64,000 nucleotides of DNA from Cubamyces lactineus (lineage: Eukaryota; Basidiomycota; Agaricomycetes; Polyporales; Polyporaceae): positions 434,001 to 498,000 of the forward strand of contig JACDTU010000006.1 of the NCBI GenBank assembly GCA_022376465.1. The letters are read 5' to 3'. The notes under the pieces were generated by a model that saw only the letters and a program-made list of their open reading frames with translations, did no database searches and was not told the origin of the DNA. This document shows, piece after piece, positions 44,828 through 57,588 of this stretch (position 1 is its first letter; the number at the start of each line of letters is the position of its first letter). The translations under genes and the position numbers were made by a program.

Positions 44828-46970
44828 TCAGGCGACACGCCCTCGCGTTGACGCCTGGCGTTTCCTGAAGAGTACACGGGCATCCGGGGAAGGGATAACA
44901 GTGGGACCCCAGTAGATGTTCTCCGGTCGTCTGCCATCTCCATCCAGCTTCATGTCAAAGTTGAGCGCAATGTAGGCGAGCATTGCCTTGAGCTCGTTCG
45001 CAGCGAAGAAGCGACCGGGGCTACTCAGTGAAGAAATTAGTAGAGGTGCTAGTTGCTGACTTTACAAGGCCATATAGCTTTAGTACGAAAGCTGGGGCTC
45101 ACCAAGCATGCTTTCCGTGGCCGAAAGGAATATAGTCAACGGACGTGTTCACGTATTGGTGCTTCTTAGCTTCTCCCTCGCGCTCGCGCTGCCGCGAGAA
45201 CCGCCATGGGTCGAAAACATCCGCATCCGCATAGACGCTATCGTCGTGGTGGAGAGAGTGAGCTGCGGCGACCATGAGCGTGCCGCGAGGGATCAACGTC
45301 CCGTCGCAGAGTGCGACATCCTGCTGTGCCTTGCGCATGAGGGAGACTGGGTGCGGTGCAGAGGGGAGTTGTAAGACCTAAAGAATGGCGACGTAATGGG
45401 GGTATGACGGCACCTGTGTTTATGCCGTTCAGTCGCTGGGACTCCCTTATGAAGCTGTCGAGCTTCCACATTCGAGAGATCGCGTTCTTCGTCCAACCCT
45501 CCTCCTGAATAATCGGCTCGATCTCTTCCCGCAGAGAAATGAGGTATTCCGGGCGTTCGGCCAGGTGGTAAATTGCATGAGTGATGCTCTGCCGTGCGGT
45601 CAGACCAAAGCGACTATGGCGAAAAGGAATGAGACAAACGTTCGACGATGTGTGGATTGCTGCGAAATTGACGAGGAGGACGCGTTGGACCATTTCCTCG
45701 TCGGTGTTGTTCCTAGAGAGCCCTTCGTCCATCACCCACTGGATCATGTCGTTCTTGGGGACACCATAATAGAACGAGGGTCAGTTCGGCCACCGCCGTA
45801 TTTGACACAAGCGATGTGGAAAAATCCTACAGGCTTGTCGGGCCAGTCATCGCCATACTTCTCCATCATCCGCCTCCTCTCGTCCATCATGGGCTTCAAG
45901 ATGGGTATCGCCCGACGCATATTCCTCGCGCTGCTGCCGAAGATGCGTCCGATGAAGCTGAAAACCACAGCGTCGGCGACTGGCCGATCACATATTGTCA
46001 GTGACGTCGCACTTACGGTTTCATGAACGACGGGAACATGCTGATAGTCGTCCTGTCTCTGTTAACATCTGAGGTGACACCTATAGCTAAATCTAGATAT
46101 TTCCTGTTGTGGCCTGATGGTATATACGGCCCCTCGGTCAGTGAAGCGGAATAGTTCGCGAGTCGCTGAAACCGACATGTTGGTAGTCCGACGAAGACTC
46201 GGTTGCTGGCGCGTGCGACAATTTGGAGCGCTGCTCCCATGACGTCCACGCCGAGCCATTCTGTGCTGACCTTAAGCCGATAGAACTCTGAGTCACAGCG
46301 ATATACGAGCAATGCTCACCATCTTCCTCCGCAGGGATATTCTCATGCACGGCAGCGGTTAATTCATCCATGATCTCGGGCAGGATGGCCGATAGGTTTC
46401 GAGTCAGCTTTTCTCGGACGACGTTCACATGGTACGGGTCGTGGTGTGCTTCATGGCCCACGGTGTACTTTGTCTGCACGAACTAGTCCACCGCGTGAGT
46501 ACAGCTTGGAGTCGAGAGGCAGAGGAATGATAGGTGACGGACCTCCCCTGCGGCCTCGTGGAATGACAGCTCGTGGTCAGGACGCTTCCCGACGTCTTCG
46601 ATAAGCTTTGAGCCGCTGATGACGACTAGCCATTGGTCGAGCATGGCGACTTTGAACGCGGAGCCGTGATACTATCCACTCACTAGTAAGCACGAGTATG
46701 GATCACGATGGCTTCGCACGGGAGCATGCCTTGTCATATCCCTCCTGTAGCATGTCCCTCCCGTGGCGAATCCACCGTGCAGATCCCAGGTAAGATAACA
46801 GTGGGAGCGATGGTCCACCAACGGTCGGTATAGCACGAAGCTGACGAGCGCGAGTCACCCAAGGAACCGTTCGCGGTCAGCCTTACCGGGTCAAAGAACC
46901 ATTTCGCGAAGTAGATTGCCAGCAAGAGACCACCCAGGTAATAGTACCAAGCAAAGTCGAGGCTCCCCAT
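44828..46970 (-). CDS. Cytochrome P450 monooxygenase (ent-kaurene-oxidase-like)
   Basis: About a dozen exons on the minus strand join to an intact P450. The N-terminal membrane anchor is MGSLDFAWYYYLGGLLLAIY, then a Pro-rich hinge (IPTVGGPSLP). Later blocks: GSAFKVAMLDQWLVVISGS, QTKYTVGHEAHHDPYHVNVV, ARASNRVFVGLP, the I-helix NFAAIHTSSN, the K-helix FIRESQRLNG with the E-x-x-R motif, DPWRFSRQR, and the heme-ligand motif PFGHGKHACPG, whose Cys codon is split by an intron. The pattern resembles basidiomycete ent-kaurene-oxidase-like P450s (CYP5144-type is a guess). One intron (46672-46729) uses a GC donor. An upstream in-frame ATG at 47042 exists, but the start at 46970 puts the anchor first. 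It probably hydroxylates a hydrophobic substrate in the ER. Confidence 0.9.
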
Positions 46971-47519
46971 GATACTTGAGACGATCGCTGCACCGCAGGG
47001 TCCCGGTGTATCGCTGAACAACGGCCCCGGGGAAGCCTTCACGGTATATATGTCTGTGGGCCATTCGGTCGAATCTCGAGGTTCCTGCGTGCCTACAAAG
47101 GACCGGATGAGTGGAAGTCAGAATCCGACAGATCATCACGATAACACAAGGTTACGAACTCTAGTCGAACGGAGGGCGCTGAGAGCGTTGATATCCCATG
47201 TCTTGGGGGATGATGATCCATACAGCGCACATACGAAAGCCCTCAGCCTGGTAGAGAAGTTACTATGATCTCTAGTGTGAGTTAGGCAGGACCCGTCAGA
47301 ACGTCGGCCACTGACAGCGCGTGGGTATGATATATACCAAGGTCTCGTTCACGACAAAACATATGGCAGTAGGATTACCGAAAAGTACAGCTCGGGCGGC
47401 GTTGAACCGTGTGTTCGAGTTTGTCAAGAAGCAGCCCAGTGGGTGGACCAACTCCGCTACGGCATGACTTCCTCTAACTTTGGCGCCAACGTATTGCTGT
47501 TAACATAGTTAATAGCAAC
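46971..47519. other. Intergenic
   Basis: The P450 promoter side and the tRNA-Thr upstream flank. No gene recognised. Confidence 0.5.
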
Positions 47520-47612
47520 TCCCGTTTAGCTCAGTTGGTAGAGCGCGTCACTAGTATCTGCTTACACAAGCAGGCTATGACGAGGTCAGTCGTTCGAGTC
47601 GGCTAATGGGAA
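47520..47612 (+). tRNA. tRNA-Thr (AGT), intron-containing
   Basis: The acceptor stem pairs TCCCGTT with AATGGGA. The D arm is GCTC-AGTTGGTA-GAGC. The anticodon stem pairs CGTCA with TGACG. The loop reads CTAGTA, intron, A, giving anticodon AGT with T33 in place. The 20-base intron (TCTGCTTACACAAGCAGGCT) follows position 37, the standard site. The T arm is AGTCG-TTCGAGT-CGGCT. The first base pair T1-A72 is unusual. A second copy with identical exons is at 60558-60648 on the other strand. Confidence 0.88.
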
Positions 47613-47637
47613 CTATATTGCTACCGTGGTGGCCCCC

Positions 47638-47642
47638 TTTTT
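47638..47642 (+). terminator. Pol III T-run after tRNA-Thr
   Basis: Five consecutive T residues 25 bases after the tRNA 3' end. Confidence 0.55.
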
Positions 47643-49120
47643 CGCTCCCTTTACCAAAGCCCCATCCGTCAATGCGCGCAGCTGGTGTAGTACACGGTTC
47701 GTACTGTACATACTGCATACCCTGCCACTTTGTCGAGGCTGTCGCGAATCCGATTTGGTTTTTTTTTTGGTTGTCGCATTTCCTAGAGGTCGCGCGACAA
47801 TTGCGGACTCTTGAGACGAACGATAACAAGGACAAAAGTACAATAGTCGCAAAACGCACAAGTCCTAGGCCCGAGTGGGCGCAACCTGGACTGCCAGTGA
47901 CGAGTGCAATTGTCAATATCGATATCCACGGGTCCGAGAGCACAAAGAGAAGCAGCGTCTCTCGTGTTAACACCGGAATTCGAACCGGACCCAGATTCGG
48001 AAGGAAGACAAGCAACGACGACGACAACAACAAGCCTGGCGGGCCTGGGGGTGCCGAGGCGGGGAAATGTCCGGAGCGAAGGGTTCGAAGACATAAACCG
48101 AAACAAGAAAGAAGAAAGAAAGAAGGGAGGAAAAGGTAAGACGAAGAGAATTGGAAGTCCATCGTCCGGGCGAAGTAGTGGTAGAAGAGAAGAGAAACAG
48201 ACGGCGTTGGCCGACGGCGATGCACATCGCACATCGCACCCCATCCCAGGCCTCGGGGTTGGCAGCGGGGAGTGCTCGGGAAGCGTGTCGTCCGAACGCT
48301 ACACTGAGAGGTACACGTAGGGAGGGAAGAAGGAAGGAACACGAGAAAGAGTACCAGTGAAGAGGAAGAAAAAAAGAACGGCTAGTACTTGAAGAAAACA
48401 ACGATCAAGCCGGCTACCAGACAAACAACGCAAGGACAAGCGTACAGAGTATTGTACCATATGTATGTATGGGAGTCTACGAGTAACAACCAATTCACAA
48501 GCGGCCACGCCAGTCCTGGTAATAGTAATAGCAGAGAAAAGTCCGAGATCCCGGGGCTCTGAGGCTCCGAGCATAGGCGGGCACGCACGCGTTGTATGAT
48601 CAGAGATGAACGCGCGCGCGTGAGGGAGGGAAGGCCTAAACCCACATGCACATGCTCGGCACTCAGGCCTAGGGGAAGGGAAGAGGAAGAAAAGGCTGTC
48701 CATCATCGTGGGTGGTAGTCGTTCTGCGTTCTGCGTTTCTGGATTATCGTGTTACGTCGTCGTCATATGTATTCGTCGTCGCCACAGAAAGCCAAGGGAG
48801 AGGGGGAGAGGGAGAGGAGAGGAGAGAGGGGGAGTAGGGCCGTCTGTGCGTTTTGGGTCGTTTCTTCTTCGTCTTCGATTAGTACTAGTAGGTGCCTGCC
48901 GATGTTGATGGTGGTGGTGGTGGTGTCTGGGGAGGTCGAGGTCGAGGTTGAGCCACGTTGCGAGCGGGAGAGCGGGGGGAGGGCAGGGGGGAGGGAAAGG
49001 GAAGTCGGGGGTTCAGGAGAGGTTGCGCATGGAGTGAAATGCCCGGCCGGTGCTCGTTCGACGTTCGACGTTCAGGAGCTTAGATCTTAGAGCTCGCGGC
49101 TGATCATTCAGTCGACTCGT
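47643..49120. other. Gene-free region with purine/pyrimidine-skewed stretches
   Basis: No convincing gene. Several stretches on the plus strand are almost pure purine, for example around 48100-48140 (AAGAAAGAAGAAAGAAAG) and 48790-48835 (repeats of GGGAGA and GAGAGG). A T-run of ten lies near 47760-47768. A 255-codon minus-strand frame over this area crosses the tRNA and is compositionally biased, so it was not accepted. Confidence 0.5.
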
Positions 49121-51213
49121 CTAGTCGCTCTCGAGGTACAGCGTCTGCGAAACCCGGGGGAACGGGGTACCAGTCAGCGGACCCAGCCCAGATACACCAC
49201 ATACGCCATACGCCGGCGCAGCGAGCGACAGCTCAACTGCGGGCTGGCTGCCCCGCAGGCAGGCAGAACTCTAACGACGATATGCAAAGAAAACACGACG
49301 GGAAAGGCACTCACCACCTCCGACACAAGGTCCTCCGGGTGCGCGGCGCCGTACGCGCCCACGTCGCCAGTCAAGAACAGCGTCCCGTCGCGCGCGCTGT
49401 ACGCGACGCGCGTCCGCGGGTGCGAGCCGTCCGGGTTCACCCAGTGCACTGTGTGTCCATATGCCCGCCGGGCCGCTCGTCAGTTACGAGTCACGGAAGA
49501 TGCGCAGCCCGAGCCCAGTAGGCACGCGCAAAAAGAGAGGGAAGGGGAGACGCACCCGTGAGCGCGTGCGTCGACGCGTCAAACGACCAGATCGCGGACT
49601 CGCCCCCGGTCAGGGCTGGCCGGGCGTGCGGGGAGGCTGCGGGGCGCGAGCGGTTTGGGTTAGTATGTGCTTGTGGGCGTATCGCGTACAGTATAGCGTA
49701 GAGCATAGAGCGTGTTATAGGTCATAGGGGCGGAGAGAGATGGAGGGGGAGGGGTATATGCAGAGCGTGTAGGTAGACCGGGGATTAGGGCGTGAGCGCG
49801 GACGCCTCTGACGACATGGCATGTCTCGCGTTTCGCATTTCGCATTCTGCGTTTCGCGCTACGTCGAGCTCGGAGCTCAGAGCTCCTTTGAGTTGGACGC
49901 GCACACGATCTTACGCCCCCTCCCCGAGGCGGCAGCGGCTGAAGTGGGCCGCCCGGCGACACTAAGCCTAGGTAGTTGTGGAGGGAGGAGGGGGGGGGGG
50001 GGGCTGCGCGAGCCTCGAGGTGCAGCGCGGACGCCACATGCCGCGCAGCGTGTCACCGTCGCCGGCGTGAAGTCGCCATAGTCCATGGCACGCCGGCGTA
50101 TGTGTATGTCGCATGTCGCAAGCGCATACATAGGCATATAGGCGCGAAAGATAGGGGAAGAGAGGGAGGAGGTGGGGCGAGGGGGGTTGCACGTGTGGTA
50201 GAATGGTACTCACTTTGCTTGACATTGCCGAGCGGCACCGCACTATCGACGCAGAACGTTGACACCGGGACGGAGGAAGCAGAAACAAGGAAGATTCGTC
50301 AGTCAGAGATTGAGCGCGAGCAGGATGCCTGAGATCGGGGGGACGTAGTGCGTACCTCGCGGAGCCGGAGCTGAGCGTGGACGCGCCTGCCGCGCCGATT
50401 AGCGTGGATTCTTGGGAAGCCTCGGAGTCGGTCTGCCAAGTGAATGCGCCCACAACGCGGTCCCTACCTGTGAGCTCGGAGAACTATCGCAACGGACCGA
50501 GGTCGCACGCACCGTCGTCTCCACTGTAGCGAGATTGCTGATGCTGAAAAGCGCCTTCGAGCCGGTCGTCGTGAACGCGATGTGCGCCCCATCTTGTTCG
50601 TCATTCGCACCGCCAACGCTTCTGCAGCATGGTGGTGTCCGCCGTGCAGTGCATTGCATTGCGACGGCATTACAACAAACAACAAATGTTGATCAGGCAC
50701 GGGCGCTCGTGATGAGCTATGCTGCGATCGGGGACGAGAGAGATAGAGTGGGTGGTGCACTCACACACCGGACGGCGAGGCCCGCAGGTAGCCTGCTGGG
50801 ACGTTGGTACCGGCGTAGCGCGCGACTATGCGCCCCGAGTACGCCGTCTCGACCGCGCTGGAACGTGGGCGGTATCGTGTGAGCAGCGGTCAGCAGCAGC
50901 AGGCGAATCGCGCGACGTACGGTCTGGCGAAGGCGAACGGACTTGGGCTCGGACTGGGCGCGGAGCGCTTGATGGGCGCGTATGGGTCCGGGACGGTGGG
51001 TGTGGCACGCTTGAACGTGCGCGGGGCTCGCGGAGGGAGGCCCGCAGCGAGGCGTTTGGCATTAGTCCATTGGTCGGTCACGCGCACGGATTTGACACGC
51101 GGCGGAGACTTGAGGCTCGGGGGTATACTGAGAGCAGAGACTGGAGAGTAAGCGAGAAGAAGACATAGCGCGAGCGCGAGGATGGGGAGGGACGCAAGGC
51201 TGGAGAAGCGCAT
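49121..51213 (-). CDS. Secreted hypothetical protein of a common agaricomycete family
   Basis: A multi-exon gene with a clear signal peptide, MRFSSLASLPILALALCLLL then AYSPVSA, followed by the family motif TNAKRLAAGLPPRAPRTFKR. Later exons carry YSGRIVARYAGTNVPAGYL, ANDEQDGAHIAFTTTGSKA, VGAFTWQTDSEASQESTLI, GESAIWSFDASTHALT and HWVNPDGSHPRTRVAYS then FLTGDVGAYG. The order matches secreted agaricomycete proteins with an N-terminal RLAAGLPP block and a beta-rich C-terminal half ending just after a TGDV motif. Function is unknown. The last exon is very short (TLYLESD and stop at 49121). The two or three exons between about 49900 and 50350 are poorly resolved. The start at 51213 is chosen because it begins the signal peptide; 51243 is also in frame. 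Confidence 0.7.
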
Positions 51214-53225
51214 CGCGTCGGAGTCGGAGTCGTGGAGAGGCAAAGTCTATGCGGTCGAAAGAGAAGAAGGAGAAGGAGCGGAGGGGGAGGAGAACGGAGA
51301 GGAAGGGCGAGGCAAGGCGAGGACAAGGACAAGCAAAGTGTGGGGAGGGGGGAAAACTATAAGGGAGAGGATGGCGCAGACTTGTATAGCGTGCGCCTGG
51401 CTTTGCGGCCATAATCAGCAATCGGACGGCCCCACGAGGAGAATAATCTAGATGGCACAAAACGGACGAACGGGGAAGGCACGCGTTGTCCCCGCGTCCT
51501 AGAATTCGCCGAAGCCGGCCTCGGTTTGGCTCTGATCGCAGGACACGGCGCCTCGAAGCGCGTTCCTCCAAAAGCTGCCGGCACAACGCTGAGAACGAGC
51601 AATAGACACGAAAGAGCGTCCGACGGCCACGAGCAGCGCCATAGCCTTCGCGGCTGCTTCGTGAATACCGCACCGGGAGGTCATACGCTAGGGCCGTCGG
51701 CGTGCATTGTCCGCACGGATCGAGCGCGGCGACGGCCCAAGCGGCGTCAGACTCATGGCCCAGCCGGCCCCTGGCCTGTGCCCCGCGCGAGGCTGTCCAC
51801 GCCGGTCTGCAGCGCTGCACGAGTGGCCTGACTCTGTACGAGGAGCTGTCTGGAGCGGAGAGCAGACGATGTCATGCAGACGCCGCCGAGAACGCTGACG
51901 CGCAAGAGGCGAGGGAGGACGAGTGCGCGAACGGGAAAAGCGGAACGTTCGAGAGCTGCTTTGGGCTCGTCGATTGCGCTAAACCGAACACTGTGCGAAC
52001 AGAAGACGCCCTCCTCCTACACGAGGCTTGTCCAGGGCGTTTCCCAGCTTGGCCATCGTCCTCTCTCCATCAGCCCAGCCGGGTTCTGCGGTCCGAACAA
52101 CGTCCTCGTCAGCGACAGCTCTGTATTCAAGTGGCTGGATCATACCCCACAAGACACCTGCCGTTTTCTGTCGTTGAGGTCGGTGGACAATACAGCGCAG
52201 CGCACAAGAGTTCACAGTCCGTGTCGGTGGATTGGTGTAAGAACGGTGTTGTTCGACACAGCTCAGACGCCCGATCTTGTGGGGTCATACGTTCTCATCA
52301 CGTGATAGGCGCGACGCGTGTGTACTATAACACTCAGGCCGTAGGCTCGAGCTAGATTGTAAAATGGGAGCGAAGCATGGTGTACTGACTACTGTACGTG
52401 AAAATGGCGGTGGCTTGGAGATTCCGCCCTTGAACTGCGCACAGAATGACCGTGATCGTCGCTCCTCATCTCAATCCGTACACGCATCAAGCCCTCACTC
52501 ACCGACTAGCATAGCCTAGTAAGACCACTGTCCTCAGGCTCAGCTTGGACCTTGGCCCAAGCACAGAGCTCTTATACGATGTCCGAATTAGGCCTGGCAG
52601 GTGGCCCAATTGCAACTTGACGTCCATGCTATTTCTACTGCTCTCCTATTGCTCGCCGAGCCGGGTGTACAAGTAGAGTGGGGTATATTATGTTCCTCGT
52701 TCGGCTGGCTCGTTCGCAGGGGTATCGGGAGAACCATAGCACCTTAGAGGGAAGTCCCAGTGGTAGTGCGTTCGTACTTCAATGCAAGAGTGGGCGAAGG
52801 TCGGTTGCGGCCATCGAAAGATGGGTATAGGCGGGAACGCGGTGATTTCGATGCAAGTACGGAAACCCTGATACCTTAGATTTAGAGAACCGGGATGCAG
52901 ACGTCGACCTTCCGCTTCCCTGACGTCGAGCCTCCGTCGACCGTGGACCACGATATCCCGGTTCTGCGGCATGTTGCATGATACACGACATTATGTACAC
53001 GTATAGTCTACAGGTGATGCGATACTAGTAGATATCTCCAGAGCGTCAAAGCGCGTGCGTGCGTGCGGGACAGCGAAACGAAAAAGAAAAAGAAAACATT
53101 GACAATCCAACAGCGGTATCATAGATCCCCAGATATCCCGTACTCGGGCGTCGCGAGCGCGGCGAGGCTGGCTGGTGGTAGAAGCCACACCGCCCTCCCC
53201 TGCCAGCCGACCCTTACTGCGCCCT
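51214..53225. other. No recognisable gene (2 kb)
   Basis: The largest plus-strand frame (51702-52355, 217 codons) has no motif and overlaps others of similar size on the opposite strand, as expected by chance in GC-rich DNA. The left edge must contain the promoter of the secreted-protein gene, the right edge the 3' flank of the SNF2 gene. Confidence 0.45.
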
Positions 53226-56200
53226 TCATTCGTCCCCTCCGTCGTCGTCCAAGTCGTCCAGCATTCCCAGGACGTTCCCGTCGCCCGCCGGCGCCTCATA
53301 AACCGCGAACGCCGTCCGCGTCTTCGCCGCATCGTCCGACACGCCCACCTTCGCCGCCCCCACGTCCGCCGCATCCCCCCTCCCCTTCCCCTTCCCCTTC
53401 CCCTCCGCATCCCCCTCCGCATCTGCGCCCCCTCCAGAAGCGTCGACGAGCAGCCCGGAAGACGTCCACCCCTTCTGCCGGTCCGCGAACACAGCAGGGC
53501 TGCGGTCGAGCAGCACGTCGAGGTCCGCGTCGCTGATCACGCTCGCCTTGCCCGCCTCGGTGCTCGGGACGACCTGGATCTGCTCGCCCTCGAGCCGATG
53601 CATCTCCATCACGAGCTCGGCGAGCGCCTGGTTCTTGCTGCGCTTCGCCGCGGTCGGGTTCTTGAACTCGCCTATGAGGTACAGTACATGTATGTGAGAA
53701 CGATGGACCGGTGAACGAGTGAAGAAGGGGGGGATGCACCTTTGGCGATGACCAGCGCCTCGAGCCTCCGTTTCTCGGTCGCGCGCTGCAGGATCTTCGT
53801 CTCGATCGTGTGCGCGCAGAGCAGGCGGAAGATGAGCACCGGCTTCGTCTGCCCAATCCGGTGCGCGCGGTCCTGTGCCTGGAGATCCGCTTGCGGGTTC
53901 TACACATATCCATGCCCATGCCTATGTCAGCGAACACAGTCCAAGCTCCATGCAAGTCCTCGTGCCGACCGCTCACCCAGTCTTGGTCGTAGAAGATGAC
54001 GGTGTCCGCGGCGACGAGATTGAGGCCGAGGCCGCCAGACCGCGTGCTGAGAAGGAAGAGACGCGGCGCGTCGGGCGCGTCCCCGCCGTCCTGGAACCGC
54101 CGGATGTCTTCGCGGCGCGACTCCATGTCCATGCTGCCGTCGAGCCGGCAGACTGGCCAGTTTTTGAACTCCGTCGCCCAGTCCTGATGGAAAGCAAAAC
54201 ACGCTCTTATGGTTAGCATGGAGGAGGCGGGAGTATAGCGGGGAGAATAGCGGGGGAGAGACCGAGCCTGACCTGGATGACGTCGAGCATGGTCGTGAAC
54301 TGGCTGAAGAGCAGCACCTTGTGGCCGCGCTTGAAGAGCTCGTCCAGCAGCCGCTCGAGGACCATCATCTTCCCGCTCGCGTTGACGAGCTCGTCGCTCA
54401 GGAGAGGTTCACGCGTGTGTGGATCTTTTGGCCAGTGAAAGAGATAGGGGTGCTGGCACACTTTCCGCAGCTGCATGAGGATGTTCTTGAGGTTCTTGTT
54501 GTTGACTTCTCGCACTATATCCCGCGTGGGTTAGTCAGTCGAAGACGCGAGCCCTACCTGACTATACACTCACCGACAGCGCGTCGCTGCCATTCACGAC
54601 CCAACTGTCTATCGTTCCGCTCCCTCTCCTTCTTAGCGAGCTCCTCGGCCTCCGCCAGCTTCTCGAAGTAGTCCTCGTCGTCAGAGTCGTCGACATACAC
54701 CTTTTGCCCCTTGGCACGCAGCCCCATTCCCTTCGACTTGGTCTTCTCGAGGGTCACCTCCTGAAGCGGCTTCTCTTCTTCCTCGGAGTCCGCATCACCA
54801 CCGTTCAGCTGGCATGTCTCGTGCTTCATCTGCGAGATGAGGTACGTGCGGAGCGCCTTGTCGCCTTGCATGGCGACTTCGTACAGCTCGCGCTGCTTCT
54901 CGGTTAGCGGTGTGTATAGCACGTACTCTTTCTTGGGCGGAAGCTGCATCTCGACGTCCGCCTTCATCCGCCGCAGGAGGAACGGTCGGAGGATGTCGTG
55001 GAGGGAGTGTATGAGCTTCGTTTCCCGGTCAGAGGACAGCTTGCTCTTGAGCTTGCTTTCGTCAAACCTGGTGGCGGATCAGCTGGGGGGCAGGTCTATT
55101 CAGTCGGTCAGGCGTACCATGACTGGAAAGTGGCTAGGTCTCCGAATAGCTCAGGCAGCACAAAGTTCAACAGCGCCCAGAGTTCAGCGAGATTGTTCTG
55201 TCGGATATTCAGTACGTGCAGATGTACCGCAGACGACAGGGGTATACCTGCAAAGGAGTGCCCGTGAGCACCATGCGCGCTGCAGCGGGGATCCTCTTGA
55301 TCTCGCGCATCAGCACACAGTCGATGTTCTTCAGACGATGGCCCTCGTCGACGACGATGAAGCCCCAGTGATACTTGGCGAGCTCAGCACGGTCGTTGAT
55401 GATGATCTGGTACGTCGTCAGCACGACCGGGAAGTTCGTCTTCTGGTGCGGCTTCAGCGGAGTCTCGTTCCGCTCCTCTACTAGGGGCGAGACGTCTTCG
55501 TCCACCCTGATCGAGTCTTCGAACTCGTCGGATCCTGCCTCCTCGAAGTCTTCCTGAGCTCGCCCTTTTCCTTTTGCTGCAGGACGTCCGCCCCTACGTC
55601 CACGGGCAGCCGTCTTACCACGAGACCTGGATGGCGCAGGTACGTCGTCCGAGTCCGAGTCGTGCTTTGCTCGACTCCTCGTACTAGCTCGTCCTCGCCC
55701 TCTACCACGACCGCGACCTCGCCCCCGACCGCGCGAGGACTTGGCTCGTGGGGGAGGAGGCGGGGCCGCCGCAGCCATCCTCTGTTGCTTCCGCATGTAT
55801 TCGCGGTCCACTTCCTCCATGACCATACGTGTCCGGCGCAGCTCTGCACGCTCCTCTTTGGTGCCGTAATACATCACCACGGGGATATCTGGCGCGAACC
55901 GCTGAAACTCGCGCGCCCAGTTGTCGAGTACTGCCAGTGGACAGACGACCATGAACGGCGCAGCCGTCCGTTCACGCAAGAACGCGTGGAACGCGATGGT
56001 TTGGATGGTCTGTGAGGGATTACGCTGTCAGTGTTGACACGCGAACTCCATTGAAATGTTCAGACCTTTCCAAGACCCATTTCGTCCGCTACAATGAGGT
56101 CAGTGTGCAGAATGGATAAGCGGGGTATGTTGTGACACACCTAGGATCCCCGAAATACCATTCTGGTACAAACCAGCCATCCACGCAACGCCCTCGAGTT

Positions 56201-56916
56201 GGTAGTCTTTCAAAGTGGCGCCCGTGATGAGTGCGGGTTGCTCGAAGATGTACTTGGCGTCAGCCGCGGCTTCCTGTTGGACATCCTCCACCGCCGCAGA
56301 ACTAGTCTCAGCCTTGGCACGTTTGGCTTCTGGTTCGTCTTCCGAGTCCGAGAGCACCCGGGCGCGTTTCCTGGGATTCTTGGTCTTGACAGCGGACTGT
56401 GGTTTGGTTTCACGACGGCGGTGGCTGATTCTGACTTTATCCATTTGGTCCTTCAACAGCCTGACATATGCAGACGACCTCTCAATGAGAGTCTCAAGTT
56501 GCACGAGGCGAGCTTGGGCCTCCTGAGCAGTGAATCAGTCTCGTATGCAGAGGAGATGAACAGGTACGACGACTTACGTCGTCGACTTCATCCTCATGCT
56601 CGACCTTCGAATCCGTATGTCAGTTATAGACGCCCCGGCGCGAGAGGGTTTTACAATGGTTTTACAAGGACACGGGTCGGATATGTCATGGCTCTACGTA
56701 CCTCGGCACCATCTCCAACAAGCTCAGCAACTTTCCGGTCATCCGCATCCTCATCCTCGTACTTTTGATTGGTCAGTAGCATCCTGCCATTTTTATATCT
56801 CATGGACTCACCTCATCTACGACGGGCGGACTGCTTGGGGGTGATGTAGCTCGCGTGGATGGCAGTGCCGGCGTTCCCGAAGAGGGTGTTGATCGTGACG
56901 ACGGGGCAGCAGACAT
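53226..56916 (-). CDS. Lsh/HELLS-type SNF2 chromatin remodeller (Irc5 family)
   Basis: A multi-exon gene of roughly 1000 residues starting [16 protein letters not shown] at 56916. A coiled-coil segment ([20 protein letters not shown]) comes first, then the SNF2 ATPase: [19 protein letters not shown], the Walker A DEMGLGK(T) split by an intron, [15 protein letters not shown], the Walker [87 protein letters not shown] and [15 protein letters not shown]. The order and wording match Lsh/HELLS/Irc5. These ATPases remodel nucleosomes and in animals and plants support DNA methylation and transposon silencing. An Arg-Gly repeat and acidic stretch are inserted inside the first ATPase lobe. The C-terminus is acidic and Gly-rich. 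Confidence 0.93.
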
Positions 56917-57588
56917 TGCAGTGATTTCGGCCGCAAGCAGAAACCTTCGTCTTTAGCGGCAAACCGAAAACGAGATTCAACCGCCAGGGAGCGCGAGGGC
57001 AACAAGGAGGGAGTGCGCGGCGAGGATGACGGTGCGGGAACAAATGTGGCGGACTCGGTCAATGCCCAGCCACGCCGCGTGATCCTCCTACGCGCTCAGT
57101 CACGCGTCAAATACACGGTAGTCACGCGTCCGTGACATAGCGTACCCGGCTGGCAACTTGGCCATCAATTATCGCAACTTCGAAAAGTACACCAAAAAGC
57201 GTAGAGTGACATTGCGGCAAAAGTAACTTTGGATGGAGGAGAGGGAACGAGGAGAGGAGGGGGGTGAGAAAGACACCAGGCAACTTGCAGAAGAAAGTAC
57301 GCGTTTAGGCACGTATACGTTAGAACGAGGTGCCGCAAGATCACGATTGGAAGAGCAGGAGAAATGGACCGCGAGGCCCGAGGGAGTGCAAGGACCGTGC
57401 ATAACGAGTAAACGGACCGGTGGCAACAGGGGCGGCAAAGGAACGGAAGAGGGGAGACATGGAAGAGGGAAAGGTAGAACGCGCCGGGTACCACGAGTCG
57501 CACTTGTTAGCTGCGTTGGACAGAGCTAGACCGATACCAATATGAACTCGAATTAGAGCAGATGCTAGTGTAACATCACATATATGCG
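56917..57588. other. Intergenic
   Basis: Upstream region of the SNF2 gene and 3' flank of the DUF3669 gene. A purine-rich stretch lies at 57230-57270. No gene recognised. Confidence 0.5.

Noticed and set aside
17253..46970. Terpene biosynthetic gene cluster (terpene synthase plus P450)
   Set aside because: The two genes are about 26 kb apart with housekeeping genes and a retrotransposon between, and the synthase-like protein lacks catalytic motifs.
47575..48342. 255-codon minus-strand frame
   Set aside because: Compositionally biased, crosses the tRNA-Thr gene on the other strand, no domain.
51702..52355. 217-codon plus-strand frame
   Set aside because: No motif and equally long frames overlap on other phases; expected by chance in GC-rich DNA.
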